A stretch of 64,000 nucleotides of DNA from assembly GCA_025594325.1 (NCBI GenBank), contig JANHCV010000005.1:771501-835500 (forward strand), read 5' to 3'. The DNA is from Blastocladiella emersonii ATCC 22665. Taxonomy: Eukaryota; Blastocladiomycota; Blastocladiomycetes; Blastocladiales; Blastocladiaceae. Shown one piece after another: positions 1 to 9,447 of the stretch (positions are counted from its first letter, which is position 1; every line of letters starts with the position of its first letter). A program made the translations under genes and the position numbers. Under the pieces are notes generated by a model that had not been told where the DNA came from, did no database searches, and saw nothing but the letters and a program-made list of their open reading frames with translations.

Positions 1-1085
1 ACGAGGAGCCCGAGGAGGAGGACTGCGAGGAGGAGGTCCCCGCCCCCGTCCCGACCACGCCCACCGGCTACGGCAAGGACACGCCCGTCCCCGTCCAGAC
101 CACGCCCGCCGGCTCGTACGAGACCCCCAAGGACACGCCCAAGCCCGCCGAGACCACCCCCGCCGGCGACTACGGCTACGGCACCCCCGCCACGCCCAAG
201 GACACGCCCAAGGAGACCACCCCCGCTGGCTCGTACGAGACCCCCAAGGACACGCCCAAGCCCGTCCAGACCACTCCCGCTGGTGACTACGGCTACGGCA
301 ACCCCGTCGACACGCCCAAGCCCGCCAAGACCATCCCCTCGGGCGGCTACTACGCGTCGCGCACCGAGTCGGTGATCCCGACCACCACCTCGCCCATCTA
401 CGGCCCCGGCGGCGACTACGGCTACGGCAACCCCGTCACCACCCCCGTCCCGACCACCCCCGCCGGCTACGGCAAGGACACCCCCGCCCCGGTCCCCGCC
501 CCGGTCCCCGCCCCGACCCAGCCCGCCGACGAGTACAACCCCGACGAGGACCTGTGCGTCGACGAGGAGGTCGAGGACGAGGAGGAGTGCGAGGACGAGG
601 AGGATGAGGAGGAGGACTGCGAGGAGGATGACGAGGAGGACCAGGACGAGGACTGCGAGGAGGATGAGGAGGACGACGAGGAGGAGTGCGAGGAGGACGA
701 GGAGGAGGCCGAGGAGGAGGACTGCGAGGAGGACGAGACCCCCGCCCCCGTCCCGACCACGCCCACCGGCTACGGCAAGGACGCCGAGGTCCCGACCGCC
801 ACCACCCCCGCCGGCGGCTACGCCAAGGACACGCCCGCCCCGGTCGCCACGCCCTCGACCCCCGCCGGTGACTACTCGTACGGCGCCAAGCCCGCGCCCG
901 TCGACACCCCCAAGCCCATCGAGACCACCCCCGCCGGTGCCGACTACTCGTACGGCGCCGTCCCCGCCCCGAAGCCCGCCCCCGTCCCCGCCTATGGCAA
1001 GACCTCGGAGGCGCCCATCGCCGCCCCCGCTGCCCCGGCTGCCCCCGCTGCCGACGCCGCTCCCTACTCGGCCTCGTTCTACTGA
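1..1085 (+). CDS. Acidic, Cys-containing repeat protein (3' part, 5' end outside window)
   Basis: The frame beginning at base 3 is open from the left edge to a TGA at 1083-1085, so this is the C-terminal ~360 residues of a longer protein. It alternates two modules. One is a Pro/Thr/Tyr/Gly-rich unit (variants of TPAGYGKDTPAP and TPAGDYGYG). The other is an almost purely Glu/Asp block, with single Cys residues every 6-12 positions (about bases 541-740; a second block starts at base 3). The end is Ala/Pro-rich and finishes ASFY. I see no catalytic motif, and no terminal hydrophobic stretch that would indicate a GPI anchor. The composition suggests an extracellular, wall or biomineral-type protein, but that is inference. 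I do not recognise a family. Third positions are almost all C or G, as in the confident genes nearby. Confidence 0.75.
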   Translation, partial: EEPEEEDCEEEVPAPVPTTPTGYGKDTPVPVQTTPAGSYETPKDTPKPAETTPAGDYGYGTPATPKDTPKETTPAGSYETPKDTPKPVQTTPAGDYGYGNPVDTPKPAKTIPSGGYYASRTESVIPTTTSPIYGPGGDYGYGNPVTTPVPTTPAGYGKDTPAPVPAPVPAPTQPADEYNPDEDLCVDEEVEDEEECEDEEDEEEDCEEDDEEDQDEDCEEDEEDDEEECEEDEEEAEEEDCEEDETPAPVPTTPTGYGKDAEVPTATTPAGGYAKDTPAPVATPSTPAGDYSYGAKPAPVDTPKPIETTPAGADYSYGAVPAPKPAPVPAYGKTSEAPIAAPAAPAAPAADAAPYSASFY

Positions 1086-1441
1086 ACGGCAACTGCGCTG
1101 CCCGACACGCGTCGTCGTCGACCATGATCGCCGCTGGTAGCATCGGTTTTGTTTGATCTGTCTTTCGTTTTTGTGTATCTTGTTTCTCTCCCTTGTGATT
1201 CCACTCGCGCCGCTCGCGGCCGCATCGTGTGATGTCCAACATGTATCTTTTGCTTCATCTTCTTCATGATCCTCGAACAGCCAGCGTCTCGCCTAAGGGA
1301 CGATTCTCCTGTTCGCTGTCGTTCGCTGACGAGTCGAGCGACTCAAGCGAGTTGCAGCGGATCAACGTCGCGGAGCCGAGCTTGGAGCAGGGAGCTTTGA
1401 GGCGAGGAACGCGTGGAGAGGAGATACGCGCCAGTCACGCT

Positions 1442-1455
1442 GTGGCGCAACGCGT
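1442..1455 (-). repeat. Dispersed intergenic motif, inverted copy
   Basis: Reads GTGGCGCAACGCGT on the plus strand, the reverse complement of ACGCGTTGCGCCAC. It lies in the gene-poor left region. Confidence 0.5.
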
Positions 1456-1631
1456 ACATCGCCCGCAAGCGTTCCAGCACTGTCCGACTGATTCGCCCGT
1501 GTGCTGCATGCGCTTCATTGGCTGTCAGGCCTGTTGCGGCTTCAGTTACCGCGGCAACAGCTTCGTCCAGCAACTGTACAACTGCCAAGTCGGCTGATCC
1601 TCCTGCCAAGTTCTGGTGATATCCATGGAAA

Positions 1632-1988
1632 ATGCTAGACCACAGCGACGCGGCCGCTTCCTCAGACGCGCGTAACAAGCACTTGGTGGCCGCATTCTCG
1701 CGGCACAAGGACATCTTCTTGAGCGCGGTCAAGGCCAGCAGTGGCAGTGCGCGACCCCGTCTGCACGCCGCCATCTGGACCGTGATCTTGACCAACGAGT
1801 ACCTCGACCTCCGCGCGCTTCGTTCGACCTACTCGCCAAACTTGGGCCGTCTCACTCGCCTTGGTCCGCCGATCACGGCGATGGCCGAATGGCTTGATCG
1901 CTTTGACGTGTACCGCGGCGCCGTCGCAATGGCGTTTCCGTGGCGCGCCAGGGAGCTGGCCGACCACGTCCAGCATGCCGCCAAGTAA
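1632..1988 (+). CDS. Small ORF, possible remnant of the 49-kb hypothetical family
   Basis: This 118-residue frame starts ATG and ends TAA. Its composition is protein-like (mixed hydrophobic, charged and aromatic residues), unlike the Arg/Pro-rich shadow frames around it. By eye it weakly resembles the C-terminal half of the ORF at 49079-49750: RLHAAIWTVI here against RIHAALKTLF there, NKH against NKR upstream, and similar spacing to a final HA. No upstream extension with matching sequence is obvious. If the relationship is real, this is a truncated relic rather than a working gene. The similarity is weak, so chance is possible. Confidence 0.25.
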   Translation: MLDHSDAAASSDARNKHLVAAFSRHKDIFLSAVKASSGSARPRLHAAIWTVILTNEYLDLRALRSTYSPNLGRLTRLGPPITAMAEWLDRFDVYRGAVAMAFPWRARELADHVQHAAK

Positions 1989-2366
1989 GCGGATCGACCC
2001 GCTTACGTCATTGAGTTCGATCACCTCGTCCGTCATCTCGCGGGCAGCGCCAAAAATGTACAAGCTGGCCCAGCTCACGCCGTAGCGACTCGCTGCTACA
2101 TCATACTTTATCATCTGTAAGAGTTTCAGTATGTACTTAGCACCCGTTGAAAATCTCAAGAGAACGCTCCGGTTCGTGGTGTGAAAGCTACGCGACGGGA
2201 GGGGACGTGTCTGGACCAACACGTGCCCATTTCCAAGGCGACCACTTGCTTTATGCGTCAGAGAGGCGTTCATATTCTATCTAGTATCTCGTTCTTCTTA
2301 AAGCGGCTGGGTTCGGCGGCCAAGCTTGAGCCAGCTCGTGGCCCAGTTCGTGAGCTTCGTCGCGCC

Positions 2367-2540
2367 GCGCACGGACGCGTTGTTCATGTCCCGTGCGCTC
2401 GCTCCCGCAGCCTGCTGACTCTTGCACAACACCGAGCCATGAACCTACTTCGATCTATGTAAAGATGCTGTCCATGAGCGACTTCAAGTGCTAGAACGGC
2501 ACGGTGTCGTAGTTCGCTCACGCTGTGCGCGCTCGAGGTT
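2367..2540 (+). pseudogene. Decayed duplicate of the 5' end of the CDK20-like kinase gene
   Basis: This stretch matches the leader and first codons of the kinase gene at about 3511-3700 in the same order. Shared segments are GCGCACGGACGCGTTGTTCA (2367 and 3511), GAGCCATGAACCTACT, and ATGCTGT(C/T)CATGAGCGACTTCAA (2465 and 3609). A diverged stretch corresponding to CACGGCGTCGTGGTCCGCGC follows. In the copy one A is lost after TTCAA, giving a TAG two codons later; about 15 bases are missing in the glycine-loop region, and further stops follow. Similarity fades by about 2540. It is therefore a short degenerate tandem duplication, not a gene. Confidence 0.75.
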
Positions 2541-3508
2541 GCGCCACTTGAGGCGGTTTTGTTTCATTCCGAGATCCGAGGTCTATTGCAGGCAATCCGC
2601 TCAACGTGGCGGCGCATGAGCGCGAGCATCCGTCAAGTCTGAGCAGCTTCGGGAACCACATGGTCTTGAAGCAGCACACCCTCACCGCCGGCGCGGAGCC
2701 CAAGCGGGCGCGGGGCAGAAGAGCGGCAACGACTTGGATCGGATCCGGCCTACAATACATGTCCGCAACGTGGCGTAGGAGGGTCATGATCCTTCAGCCA
2801 GGGGCGAGGGCAACGCGCAGTGATCGACCCTTCCTTGGTCTGTCGTGAACGTGGCACCTGAGATCGTCACGAATGTGGTACAACCACAGTCTTCTTTTCT
2901 TTTGGTATACGCAGCACTCCTCGTGCTCGCTTTTGCTCCACGCGGGCTTTGGGGTTTCAATGAGCCTCCTTTTCCCGCCAATTAGCTCGTGATTTGTTTG
3001 TGCGTGCGTGCAGTTTGCCGATGGTTGTTCCGCGGCGTGTCTCGCACACGCGCGCGTGCGTGCGAGACGCGTCGCGCCACTCACCTGACCGCGGAGCCGG
3101 CTAATCTACCGTGCCGCCCCGCACGCCGCCCGGTACCATCGCGACCTGCCTCACGACAACGCCATGCATACATGCACGAGTCGATGACCGTGTTAAACGT
3201 GATGTGTATTCAAAGAGGGGCTGCGTGCGAGGAACGGCGGGACTCGTCCTACGCCGCCAAACCCGACCCCGACCAAATCCGCCTCGTCCGCTCCCGCTAC
3301 CCTGGCGGTGTAAGAGAGCAATCTTGATGAGCGTCGCAGTTCCTCCACTCAGGTCGCGACCCGGGCGCGCCTCCTGGAGCATGCGGACAAGGTCCGTGAA
3401 GCCAACGGCGGCGAGCTCCGTGACGCACCCCAACTTTTCAGGCATCCGCGCGGCTCGCAACCGTTTCTCGCAAAAAGTGGGCGAGCGCCACGCTTAGGCC
3501 GGTCGCGG
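2541..3508. other. Intergenic DNA upstream of the kinase gene
   Basis: No convincing ORF is present on either strand. One copy of the dispersed 14-bp motif lies at 3067-3080, followed by TCACCTG. The rest shows no structure I can interpret. Confidence 0.45.
3067..3080 (+). repeat. Dispersed intergenic motif, copy ACGCGTCGCGCCAC
   Basis: Exact form ACGCGTCGCGCCAC followed by TCACCTG. It lies upstream of the CDK20-like kinase gene. Confidence 0.6.
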
Positions 3509-3608
3509 TGGCGCACGGACGCGTTGTTCATTGCGCGTGATCTCGCTCCCACGGGACAATGTCAGCAACCATCGCGCGAGCCATGAACCTACTGCAACTT
3601 CCGCAAAA

Positions 3609-4618
3609 ATGCTGTTCATGAGCGACTTCAAAGTGCTAGAGCGTCTCGGCGAAGGCGCACACGGCGTCGTGGTCCGCGCTCGCGAGCTGTCCACAGGCCG
3701 CACCGTGGCGCTCAAGAAAGTCGGCGTGAAGCCGCACCAGACGCTGCCACTGGCCATCTTCCGCGAGATCAAGGCGCTGCAGCACCTGGACCACCCGAAC
3801 ATTATCGCGCTCGACCACGTCTTTGCGCACGGCAGCGCGTTTACGCTGTGCTTTGAGTACCTTCCGCGCGACCTCGCGGGCCTCATCAAGTCGACCCCCT
3901 CAAAGCTTCCGGCGCTGCACGTCAAGACGTGGATGCACATGCTGCTGTCGGGCGTCGAGCACATGCATGCGGTCGGCATCGTGCACCGCGACCTCAAGCC
4001 GGCGAACCTGCTCATCACGGCCGCGGGCACGCTCAAGATTGCCGATTTCGGCCAGGCGCGGCTGCTCCCCCTAGACTCGGACCCACCCGAAGTGCGATCC
4101 GCGCCGCTCAGCCACCAGGTCGCGACGCGGTGGTACCGGGCGCCCGAGCTGCTGTACGGGGCGCGGCACTACACGCACGCCGTCGACCAGTGGGCCGTCG
4201 GGTGCATCTTTGCCGAGCTGCTCAACGGCGCGCCGCTGTTCCCCGGGCAGAACGATATCGATCAGCTGTACGTCGTCCTGTGCTCGCTCGGCACGCCCGA
4301 GGATGACGAGTGGCCGGTCCGTTTACGTGCAGACTGAGGTGTGGGAGGCTGTGAACTGACGAGCGCGTGGGAGTGTAGGATCGCACGTCGCTGCCCGACT
4401 ACCACAAGATCCACTTCCCGCCCTTCCCGAAGAAGAGCATGGCGGACCTGGTGCCCGACGTATCGCCGACGACGCTCGACCTCGTGTCGCGGTTCCTCGC
4501 GTACGACGGGCGGCGGCGCATCTCGGCGACGGCGGCGCTCGCACACGCCTACTTTGACACGCCGCCGTTCCCGTGCGACGTGACCATGAACCCGCTGCCA
4601 ATGGACATGTTTTCGTAA
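3609..4618 (+). CDS. CDK20/CCRK-like cyclin-dependent protein kinase
   Basis: Two exons (3609-4316 and 4379-4618) give 315 residues, the usual length for a minimal CDK. Visible motifs are the glycine loop GEGAHG, the VALKK lysine, the catalytic loop HRDLKPANLL, the DFG region and VATRWYRAPELLYGARHY. The second exon supplies the C-lobe, beginning DRTSLPDYHKI. The join EWP|DRTSLPDY, the LLYGAR segment and the LNGAPLFPGQNDI segment are closer to the CDK20/CCRK branch, as remembered, than to CDK7 or CDK1. CDK20-type kinases activate other CMGC kinases and in ciliated cells control cilium length. The intron uses a GTCCGT donor, forced by frame. ATG 3609 was chosen; an in-frame ATG at 3618 is also possible. 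The gene converges on the PP1-regulator gene with a 36-bp gap. Confidence 0.9.
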
Positions 4619-4654
4619 GAGAAGAGAGACTGCGTGTATTCTGTGTGCGCGCGC

Positions 4655-6175
4655 TCATCGCGTCGCGGACGCGGCGCCGGGCAGCGGCGGGATGGGCGGG
4701 ACCTTGGGCCGGCGACGACGCGGCCGCGTCTCACCACCGTCGTCGTCAGTCATCTCGGCGTCGTCCTCGTTCTCAAACTCCGAATCCTGCGACTCGTCCG
4801 TCTCCTCCTCCTCGTCGTCCTCGTCGTCCTCGTGCTCGGCGTCCCACTTGGCGCGGGCGAGGGCCTCCTTCATGTTGTAGTGCTGCGCGCGCATCATGGC
4901 GAACTTGCGCTTGCGGTCGGCGGCCTCGGGGTCGTTCTCGTCGTCCTCGGACTCGGACGAGTCGCCGCCACTTGCGCCCGCGGATCCACGCCGGCCACGC
5001 GCCGCGTCGTGTCCGTCGTCGCTCCACCCGCCGTCTGAGTCGGCGCTCGACGGCACGCGGTTACCACCCGCGATCGCGGACGGGACGAGGTCAGCGGACC
5101 CGAGATCCATGGCCTCGGCGAGCTCGAGCGGGGGCACGCCGCCGAGGGCGTCGAGGTCCTCCATGGACGTGTCGTGGTGGACGTAGGGGGTCTTGGGCTC
5201 GTCGATCTTCATGCGGGTGCCGCGCTCGGCGTCGTGCAGGCGGATCGTCTCCTCGTCCCACCGCAGGTGCGAGGAGGAGCGGTCAAAGGACCGGCCCGAC
5301 TTGAGGATCGGGCGCGGCGCGTGGAACCCGTTGGTGTAGTCGCGGTCGCGGTCGCGCGACGGGGAGCGGCTCATGGTGGTGGTAAGGTCGAGGGACGGGG
5401 AGGGGTCCGTGGCGGTGATGATGTGCACGGTGAAGGACGGCTGGCGGGTGCGCGGCGGCTTGAGGATACCCTTGAGCGGCTTCTGCGACTGCGTGTCGGG
5501 GTTCGGGTCGCTGGTGGTACTGCTGGTGCGGCGTCGAGTAGAACGCGTCGAGGTCGAGGACGCGGCGCGCTCGAGGGGCTTGGGCGGGAACTCGACGGAC
5601 GCGAGCAGGCGGATCGACGAGGTCTCGGAGCGCGGCGACGGCAGCAGCACGTCGGCGGCGAGGGCGAGGGTGGCCGAGTTGGCGGCAAAGAGGTCGGCGA
5701 TCGACGTCGGGGCTGGGCCGGCGGTTGCGGGGAGCGGCAGCAGCGGGTCGATGCGTAGCGGTTGCAGCGAGTGGTGCGTCGTCGGTGCGTCGCGTTCGTC
5801 CGCTGCAGTATGCGGGTGGGGAGAGTGGAGGGCGAGCGGCGGCACGTCGCGTTGGTCATTCGCCGGCTGCGAGGGCGTGAGCGGAGGTGGCGGTGGCGAA
5901 GGTTCGGCGCCGGCGCTAACTTTGTCGGTCTCCCGCACCACCGTGCCCGTCTCCGTTCCCTTGGGCGACGGTGATGGCGCAGCAGCAGCGGCAGCAGCGC
6001 TCGGGAGCAGCCGCGGCGAAGTCCGCGCCGAGGATCGCCGGCGGAACAGGACCTTGTGCAGGAACGACGAGACGTGGCGCGCCCACGGGAAGCGGCGGCG
6101 GCGGCCGGTGCCCGATCGGACCGAGCCCGGCGGCGAGGGCGACGACGATGGCGGGGCGGCCGGGGCAGCGACCAT
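4655..6175 (-). CDS. GLC8: Protein phosphatase inhibitor 2 (GLC8)-like PP1 regulator with long N-terminal extension
   Basis: The C-terminal ~240 residues carry the inhibitor-2 signature in order: PRPILKSG (~287-294), RWDEETI (~305-311), MKIDEPKTPY (~322-331, with the Thr-Pro target of GSK3-type kinases) and an AQHYNMKEALARAK helix. Acidic Glu/Asp runs and a basic Pro-rich end follow. Inhibitor-2 proteins bind the PP1 catalytic subunit as regulators or chaperones. A conventional start for this family would be the in-frame ATG at 5374. The frame stays open to ATG 6175, adding 267 residues that look protein-like and contain KVLF (41-44, an RVxF-type PP1 docking match) and KGILKPP (~235-241, a SILK-type match). 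I prefer the long form but cannot exclude that the upstream part is leader. It is divergent from the succinyl-CoA ligase gene. Confidence 0.75.
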   Translation of the reverse strand: MVAAPAAPPSSSPSPPGSVRSGTGRRRRFPWARHVSSFLHKVLFRRRSSARTSPRLLPSAAAAAAAPSPSPKGTETGTVVRETDKVSAGAEPSPPPPPLTPSQPANDQRDVPPLALHSPHPHTAADERDAPTTHHSLQPLRIDPLLPLPATAGPAPTSIADLFAANSATLALAADVLLPSPRSETSSIRLLASVEFPPKPLERAASSTSTRSTRRRTSSTTSDPNPDTQSQKPLKGILKPPRTRQPSFTVHIITATDPSPSLDLTTTMSRSPSRDRDRDYTNGFHAPRPILKSGRSFDRSSSHLRWDEETIRLHDAERGTRMKIDEPKTPYVHHDTSMEDLDALGGVPPLELAEAMDLGSADLVPSAIAGGNRVPSSADSDGGWSDDGHDAARGRRGSAGASGGDSSESEDDENDPEAADRKRKFAMMRAQHYNMKEALARAKWDAEHEDDEDDEEEETDESQDSEFENEDDAEMTDDDGGETRPRRRRPKVPPIPPLPGAASATR

Positions 6176-6623
6176 GGCGATCACGGCGGGATCAGACACA
6201 GACGGGACAGAGCGCGGGGCCCGCGAGGAGAGCGAGCACGGCCTTCACACCGCCGCCGTGTCCGTTGTTGTCGACGGACGGCCGCCATCGCACCCACCCT
6301 CCCTCCCTGGGTGCCGACGCGAGCGAGCGGTGGAGGGGAGAGGGTGGCGTCGAACCCGCGTCGTCAGTGCGGCGACGCCACACTCGCGCACGCTGAAAAT
6401 CACCGGATACGCCCGAAAACCCGCATTCGGATACCCGCACGTGCCCTCACGGCGCGGTTTTGGGGCGGATCCGCTCTTGTTGTGTGGCCGTTCGTGCCGT
6501 GTCGGTCGCGCGCCGCCGCCGCCGCCGTGCCCGCCGGCCCTCACTTCCGCGGCCTGTTTCCGTCTAACAAGGTCCGCCGTGAGCTGATCGACTACCCGCC
6601 GCACCGCCTCCACCATCTCCACC
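6176..6623. promoter_or_regulatory. Divergent promoter region, PP1 regulator / succinyl-CoA ligase
   Basis: This 448-bp gap separates two divergent starts. No clear TATA box is visible. It is moderately GC-rich, and the ORFs running through it have shadow-frame composition. Confidence 0.4.
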
Positions 6624-7846
6624 ATGTTCGCCCGTGCGACCGCCTCCTCCGTGCGTGCTGGTACGGGCGGTAACCGCGTCTTGCTCGGCCTCCCCCGCGC
6701 CCGCCCCGTCGTCGGCTGCTCCCACCATGTATCAACACACGATGCGAGACGGATCATGGATCAACGACCATGCACGATCCCTCGCCCAACACGCGCCATG
6801 AACCAGCGAACGAGCGAGCGAGCGACTCGACGACGACGGAGCAGCGGAGGGAGGAGAACCTCGCACGAGTTCATGTATCCTGATCGCCTACCCCCTCACG
6901 TTTAGCGCGCCAGCTCTCGACGGCTGCCTACGACAGCACGTACAAGAACCTGCTGCTGACCAAGAACACCAAGGTGATCTGCCAGGGCTTCACGGGCAAG
7001 CAGGGCACGTTCCACTCGGAGCAGGCCATTGCCTACGGCACCAACATGGTCGGCGGCGTGTCGCCCAAGAAGGCCGGCACCGAGCACCTCGGCCTGCCCG
7101 TGTTCCGCAACGTGCAGGAGGCCGTCGACACGGTCCAGCCCGACGCCTCGGTCATCTACGTGCCGCCGCCGGGCGCCGCCGCCGCCATCCTCGAGGCCAT
7201 TGAGGCCGAGGTGCCCCTCGTCGTCGCCATCACCGAGGGCATCCCGCAGGCCGACATGGTCAAGGTCAAGCAGGCCCTGCTCACCCAGTCCAAGACCCGC
7301 CTCGTGGGCCCCAACTGCCCCGGCATCATCAAGCCCGAGGCGTGCAAGATCGGCATCATGCCCGGCCACATCCACAAGGCCGGCCGCATCGGCATCGTGT
7401 CGCGCTCGGGCACCCTCACCTACGAGGCCGTGCACCAGACCACGCTCGCGGGTCTCGGCCAGTCCCTCTGCGTCGGCATCGGCGGCGACCCGTTCAACGG
7501 CACCAACTTTGTCGACTGCCTCAAGGTCTTCCTCGACGACCCCGAGACCGAGGGCATCATCCTCATCGGCGAGATCGGCGGCACCGCCGAGGAGGAGGCC
7601 GCCGACTTCCTGACCCAGTACAACCTGACCCGCGCCAACCCCAAGCCCGTCGTCTCGTTCATTGCCGGCCAGACGGCTCCCCCCGGCCGCCGCATGGGCC
7701 ACGCTGGCGCTATCATTGCTGGCGGCAAGGGCACCGCCCCCGCCAAGGTCGCCGCCCTCGAGGCCGCCGGCGTCACCGTGTGCGCGTCGCCCGCCAAGCT
7801 CGGCGTCACCATGCACGAGTCCATGGCCGCCGCTGGTCTCCTGTAA
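6624..7846 (+). CDS. LSC1: Succinyl-CoA ligase alpha subunit, mitochondrial
   Basis: Exon 1 (6624-6660) encodes [12 protein letters not shown], the start of a basic mitochondrial presequence. After a 245-nt intron, exon 2 (6906-7846) continues [20 protein letters not shown]. The total is 325 residues, normal for the family. Recognisable segments are the CoA-binding [13 protein letters not shown], the [11 protein letters not shown] motif, SRSGTLTYE, and [10 protein letters not shown] with the catalytic His that is phosphorylated. The enzyme converts succinyl-CoA to succinate with nucleotide triphosphate formation in the TCA cycle, paired with a beta subunit not in this window. The donor GTACGG was chosen because it is the only one that preserves phase with the TTTAG acceptor; the intron is long for this region. 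Confidence 0.93.
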
Positions 7847-8148
7847 AGAAACCGGTGGTGCTCTTCGTCTTGCCCATCACCCCACCCCACCTCCCCGCAT
7901 CGAACATGATATCTTCCCCCCCTCTTCCCTCCCTTGACCTACTCGGTGAGTCGCCGCCGCTCGCTGGTCGCGTCGCGTGTGGCGATCACCATGCAAGCGC
8001 GACCCGCGCTCGTCGCTCGCCTCTCTCAACAACGCCCGAAAAGAACGTGAACGAATATTGAAGCCTACCTAATGAATACACATCTCTAAAGCAAGCAATC
8101 ACGTCTGTCTGTATATGAGGATCTGTACACACTCTCACCGCCAAACAT
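7847..8148. other. Convergent 3' untranslated region
   Basis: This 302-bp gap lies between two convergent stop codons. AT-richer sequence around 8040-8130 is consistent with 3' ends. I see no gene. Confidence 0.4.
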
Positions 8149-9078
8149 CTAGAAGGGGACCGAGTCGACCTTGGCCTTGAGCTCGGCGGCGACCTTCTCC
8201 TCAAAACCCGTGAGCAGCTCGACGACCTCGCGCGTGCACTTGTCGCGGACGCCGTTCTCCCACACCTTGTCGAGGAAGTCGTCCATGATGTTGCGCTGCA
8301 GCCGCACCGCCTTCTCCTCGGCCTTGTCGAGCATCTTGTCGATGAACCCGACCGACAGCTTGTGCGCGCGCATCTCGTCAAACTCCTCGCGCACCTCGCG
8401 CTCCACGAGGTCGATCACGGCCCGCTGCAGCACGTCGGGCACCGACCGCGTGATCTTGGGCAGCAGCTTCGTGGTGAGCTTGCGGATCAAAATGCGCAGC
8501 TTGAGCGCGATCCGCTCGCCGCGCGGCGCCGTCTCGGCCGCCTTCGGGATCGGCGACCAGTAGTGCGCGAGCGCGCGCACGTCCGCGTCCTCCTCCTCGG
8601 AACCAGCCGCGTTGAGCGCGCGGTCCAGGTCCGACTCGAGCGCGCGCGTCTTGTTTTCCGAACCCTCCTCGTCGTCCGAGTCGGGAATAATGTGCAGGAA
8701 CTGCTTGAGCTCGCGGATCCCCGCCTCGGTGGCGCGGTCGTCGAGCTTGTCCGTCGCCTCCACGACGCGCGGGTTGATCTCGGCCGAGAACTTGGCAATC
8801 ACCTCGTCGAGCTTGGCGCCGCCCTCGGGCGAGTCGAGCAGCTTGCGCCGGATGAACTTGGCCGCCAGCGCCGACATGCCCTCGCCGTCGTCCGTCTCGA
8901 CGAAGTCGCGCGCCGCCTCGATGGTGCGCGTCTTGACCTCGGCGGGGAGCCGCGTCAGGACCTCGGTGCGCAGCTCGACCAGCTCCTTCTCGGCCTTGGC
9001 CGCGAGCGGAGGGCGGACGTGCTTCTCGATGGCCGAGTCGCCGAAGCCCTTGAGCGAGTCCTTGATGGCGGCGAGCAT
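8149..9078 (-). CDS. Hypothetical alpha-helical protein
   Basis: A single exon encodes 309 residues, starting MLAAIKDSLKGFGDSAIEKH. Composition is strongly helical: Leu, Ala, Glu, Lys and Arg in heptad-like spacing, with repeated charged amphipathic helices and no signal peptide or membrane span. An acidic insert (SDDEEGSENK, then GSEEEDAD) splits it into an N-terminal helical part and a C-terminal part containing ALKLRILIRKLTTKLLPK. No catalytic motif is visible and I do not recognise the family. Codon use matches the confident genes, and the opposite strand is a typical Arg/Val-rich shadow, so I regard the gene as real. It converges on the succinyl-CoA ligase gene. Confidence 0.75.
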   Translation of the reverse strand: MLAAIKDSLKGFGDSAIEKHVRPPLAAKAEKELVELRTEVLTRLPAEVKTRTIEAARDFVETDDGEGMSALAAKFIRRKLLDSPEGGAKLDEVIAKFSAEINPRVVEATDKLDDRATEAGIRELKQFLHIIPDSDDEEGSENKTRALESDLDRALNAAGSEEEDADVRALAHYWSPIPKAAETAPRGERIALKLRILIRKLTTKLLPKITRSVPDVLQRAVIDLVEREVREEFDEMRAHKLSVGFIDKMLDKAEEKAVRLQRNIMDDFLDKVWENGVRDKCTREVVELLTGFEEKVAAELKAKVDSVPF

Positions 9079-9447
9079 GGTTGTTGGTACGTTGCAGGGT
9101 GGGCGGGCGGGGCCGGTTGGGGAGAGCGAGAGCCGCGGCGGGGGGCGTCGGCGCCTTTTGTAGGTCGGCTCAAAGCGAACGGCGAGGCGTTCTCGAAGCA
9201 GAGCGGGTTCTTGAAGAAGGGCGCGACGGCACAATCATGTCCGCCATCCGTCGTATGAGCGGGACAGGGCGTGGGGCTTGCGGCAGGGGGACTTGCTTGC
9301 GGCCGGCCATCGCCAAAGGGCACGCCGTCCCGTACCGCCTCGCCGTCCACCACGATTGCGCATGTATACTGTATAGACGACGACGCGACACTCGGTGCAA
9401 CGGATCCGCGCCACCGTCCCACATCCTCGCTGGCCGATCCCCTCAAG
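9079..9447. promoter_or_regulatory. Divergent promoter region
   Basis: This 369-bp gap separates the helical-protein start (minus strand) from the LRR-protein start (plus strand). A short AT-rich segment, CATGTATACTGTATAGACG, lies near 9361-9379. No classical TATA box or terminator is visible. Confidence 0.35.

Larger units (their letters stand above)
1086..2366. other. Gene-poor intergenic stretch
   Basis: Apart from the small ORF at 1632-1988 I see no supportable gene. Base composition is more balanced than in the coding regions, and stop codons are frequent in most frames. One inverted copy of the dispersed 14-bp motif lies at 1442-1455. Confidence 0.5.

Noticed and set aside
467-766. Minus-strand poly-Ser protein
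   Set aside because: It is the complement of the GAG/GAC repeat of the acidic gene and has no independent support.
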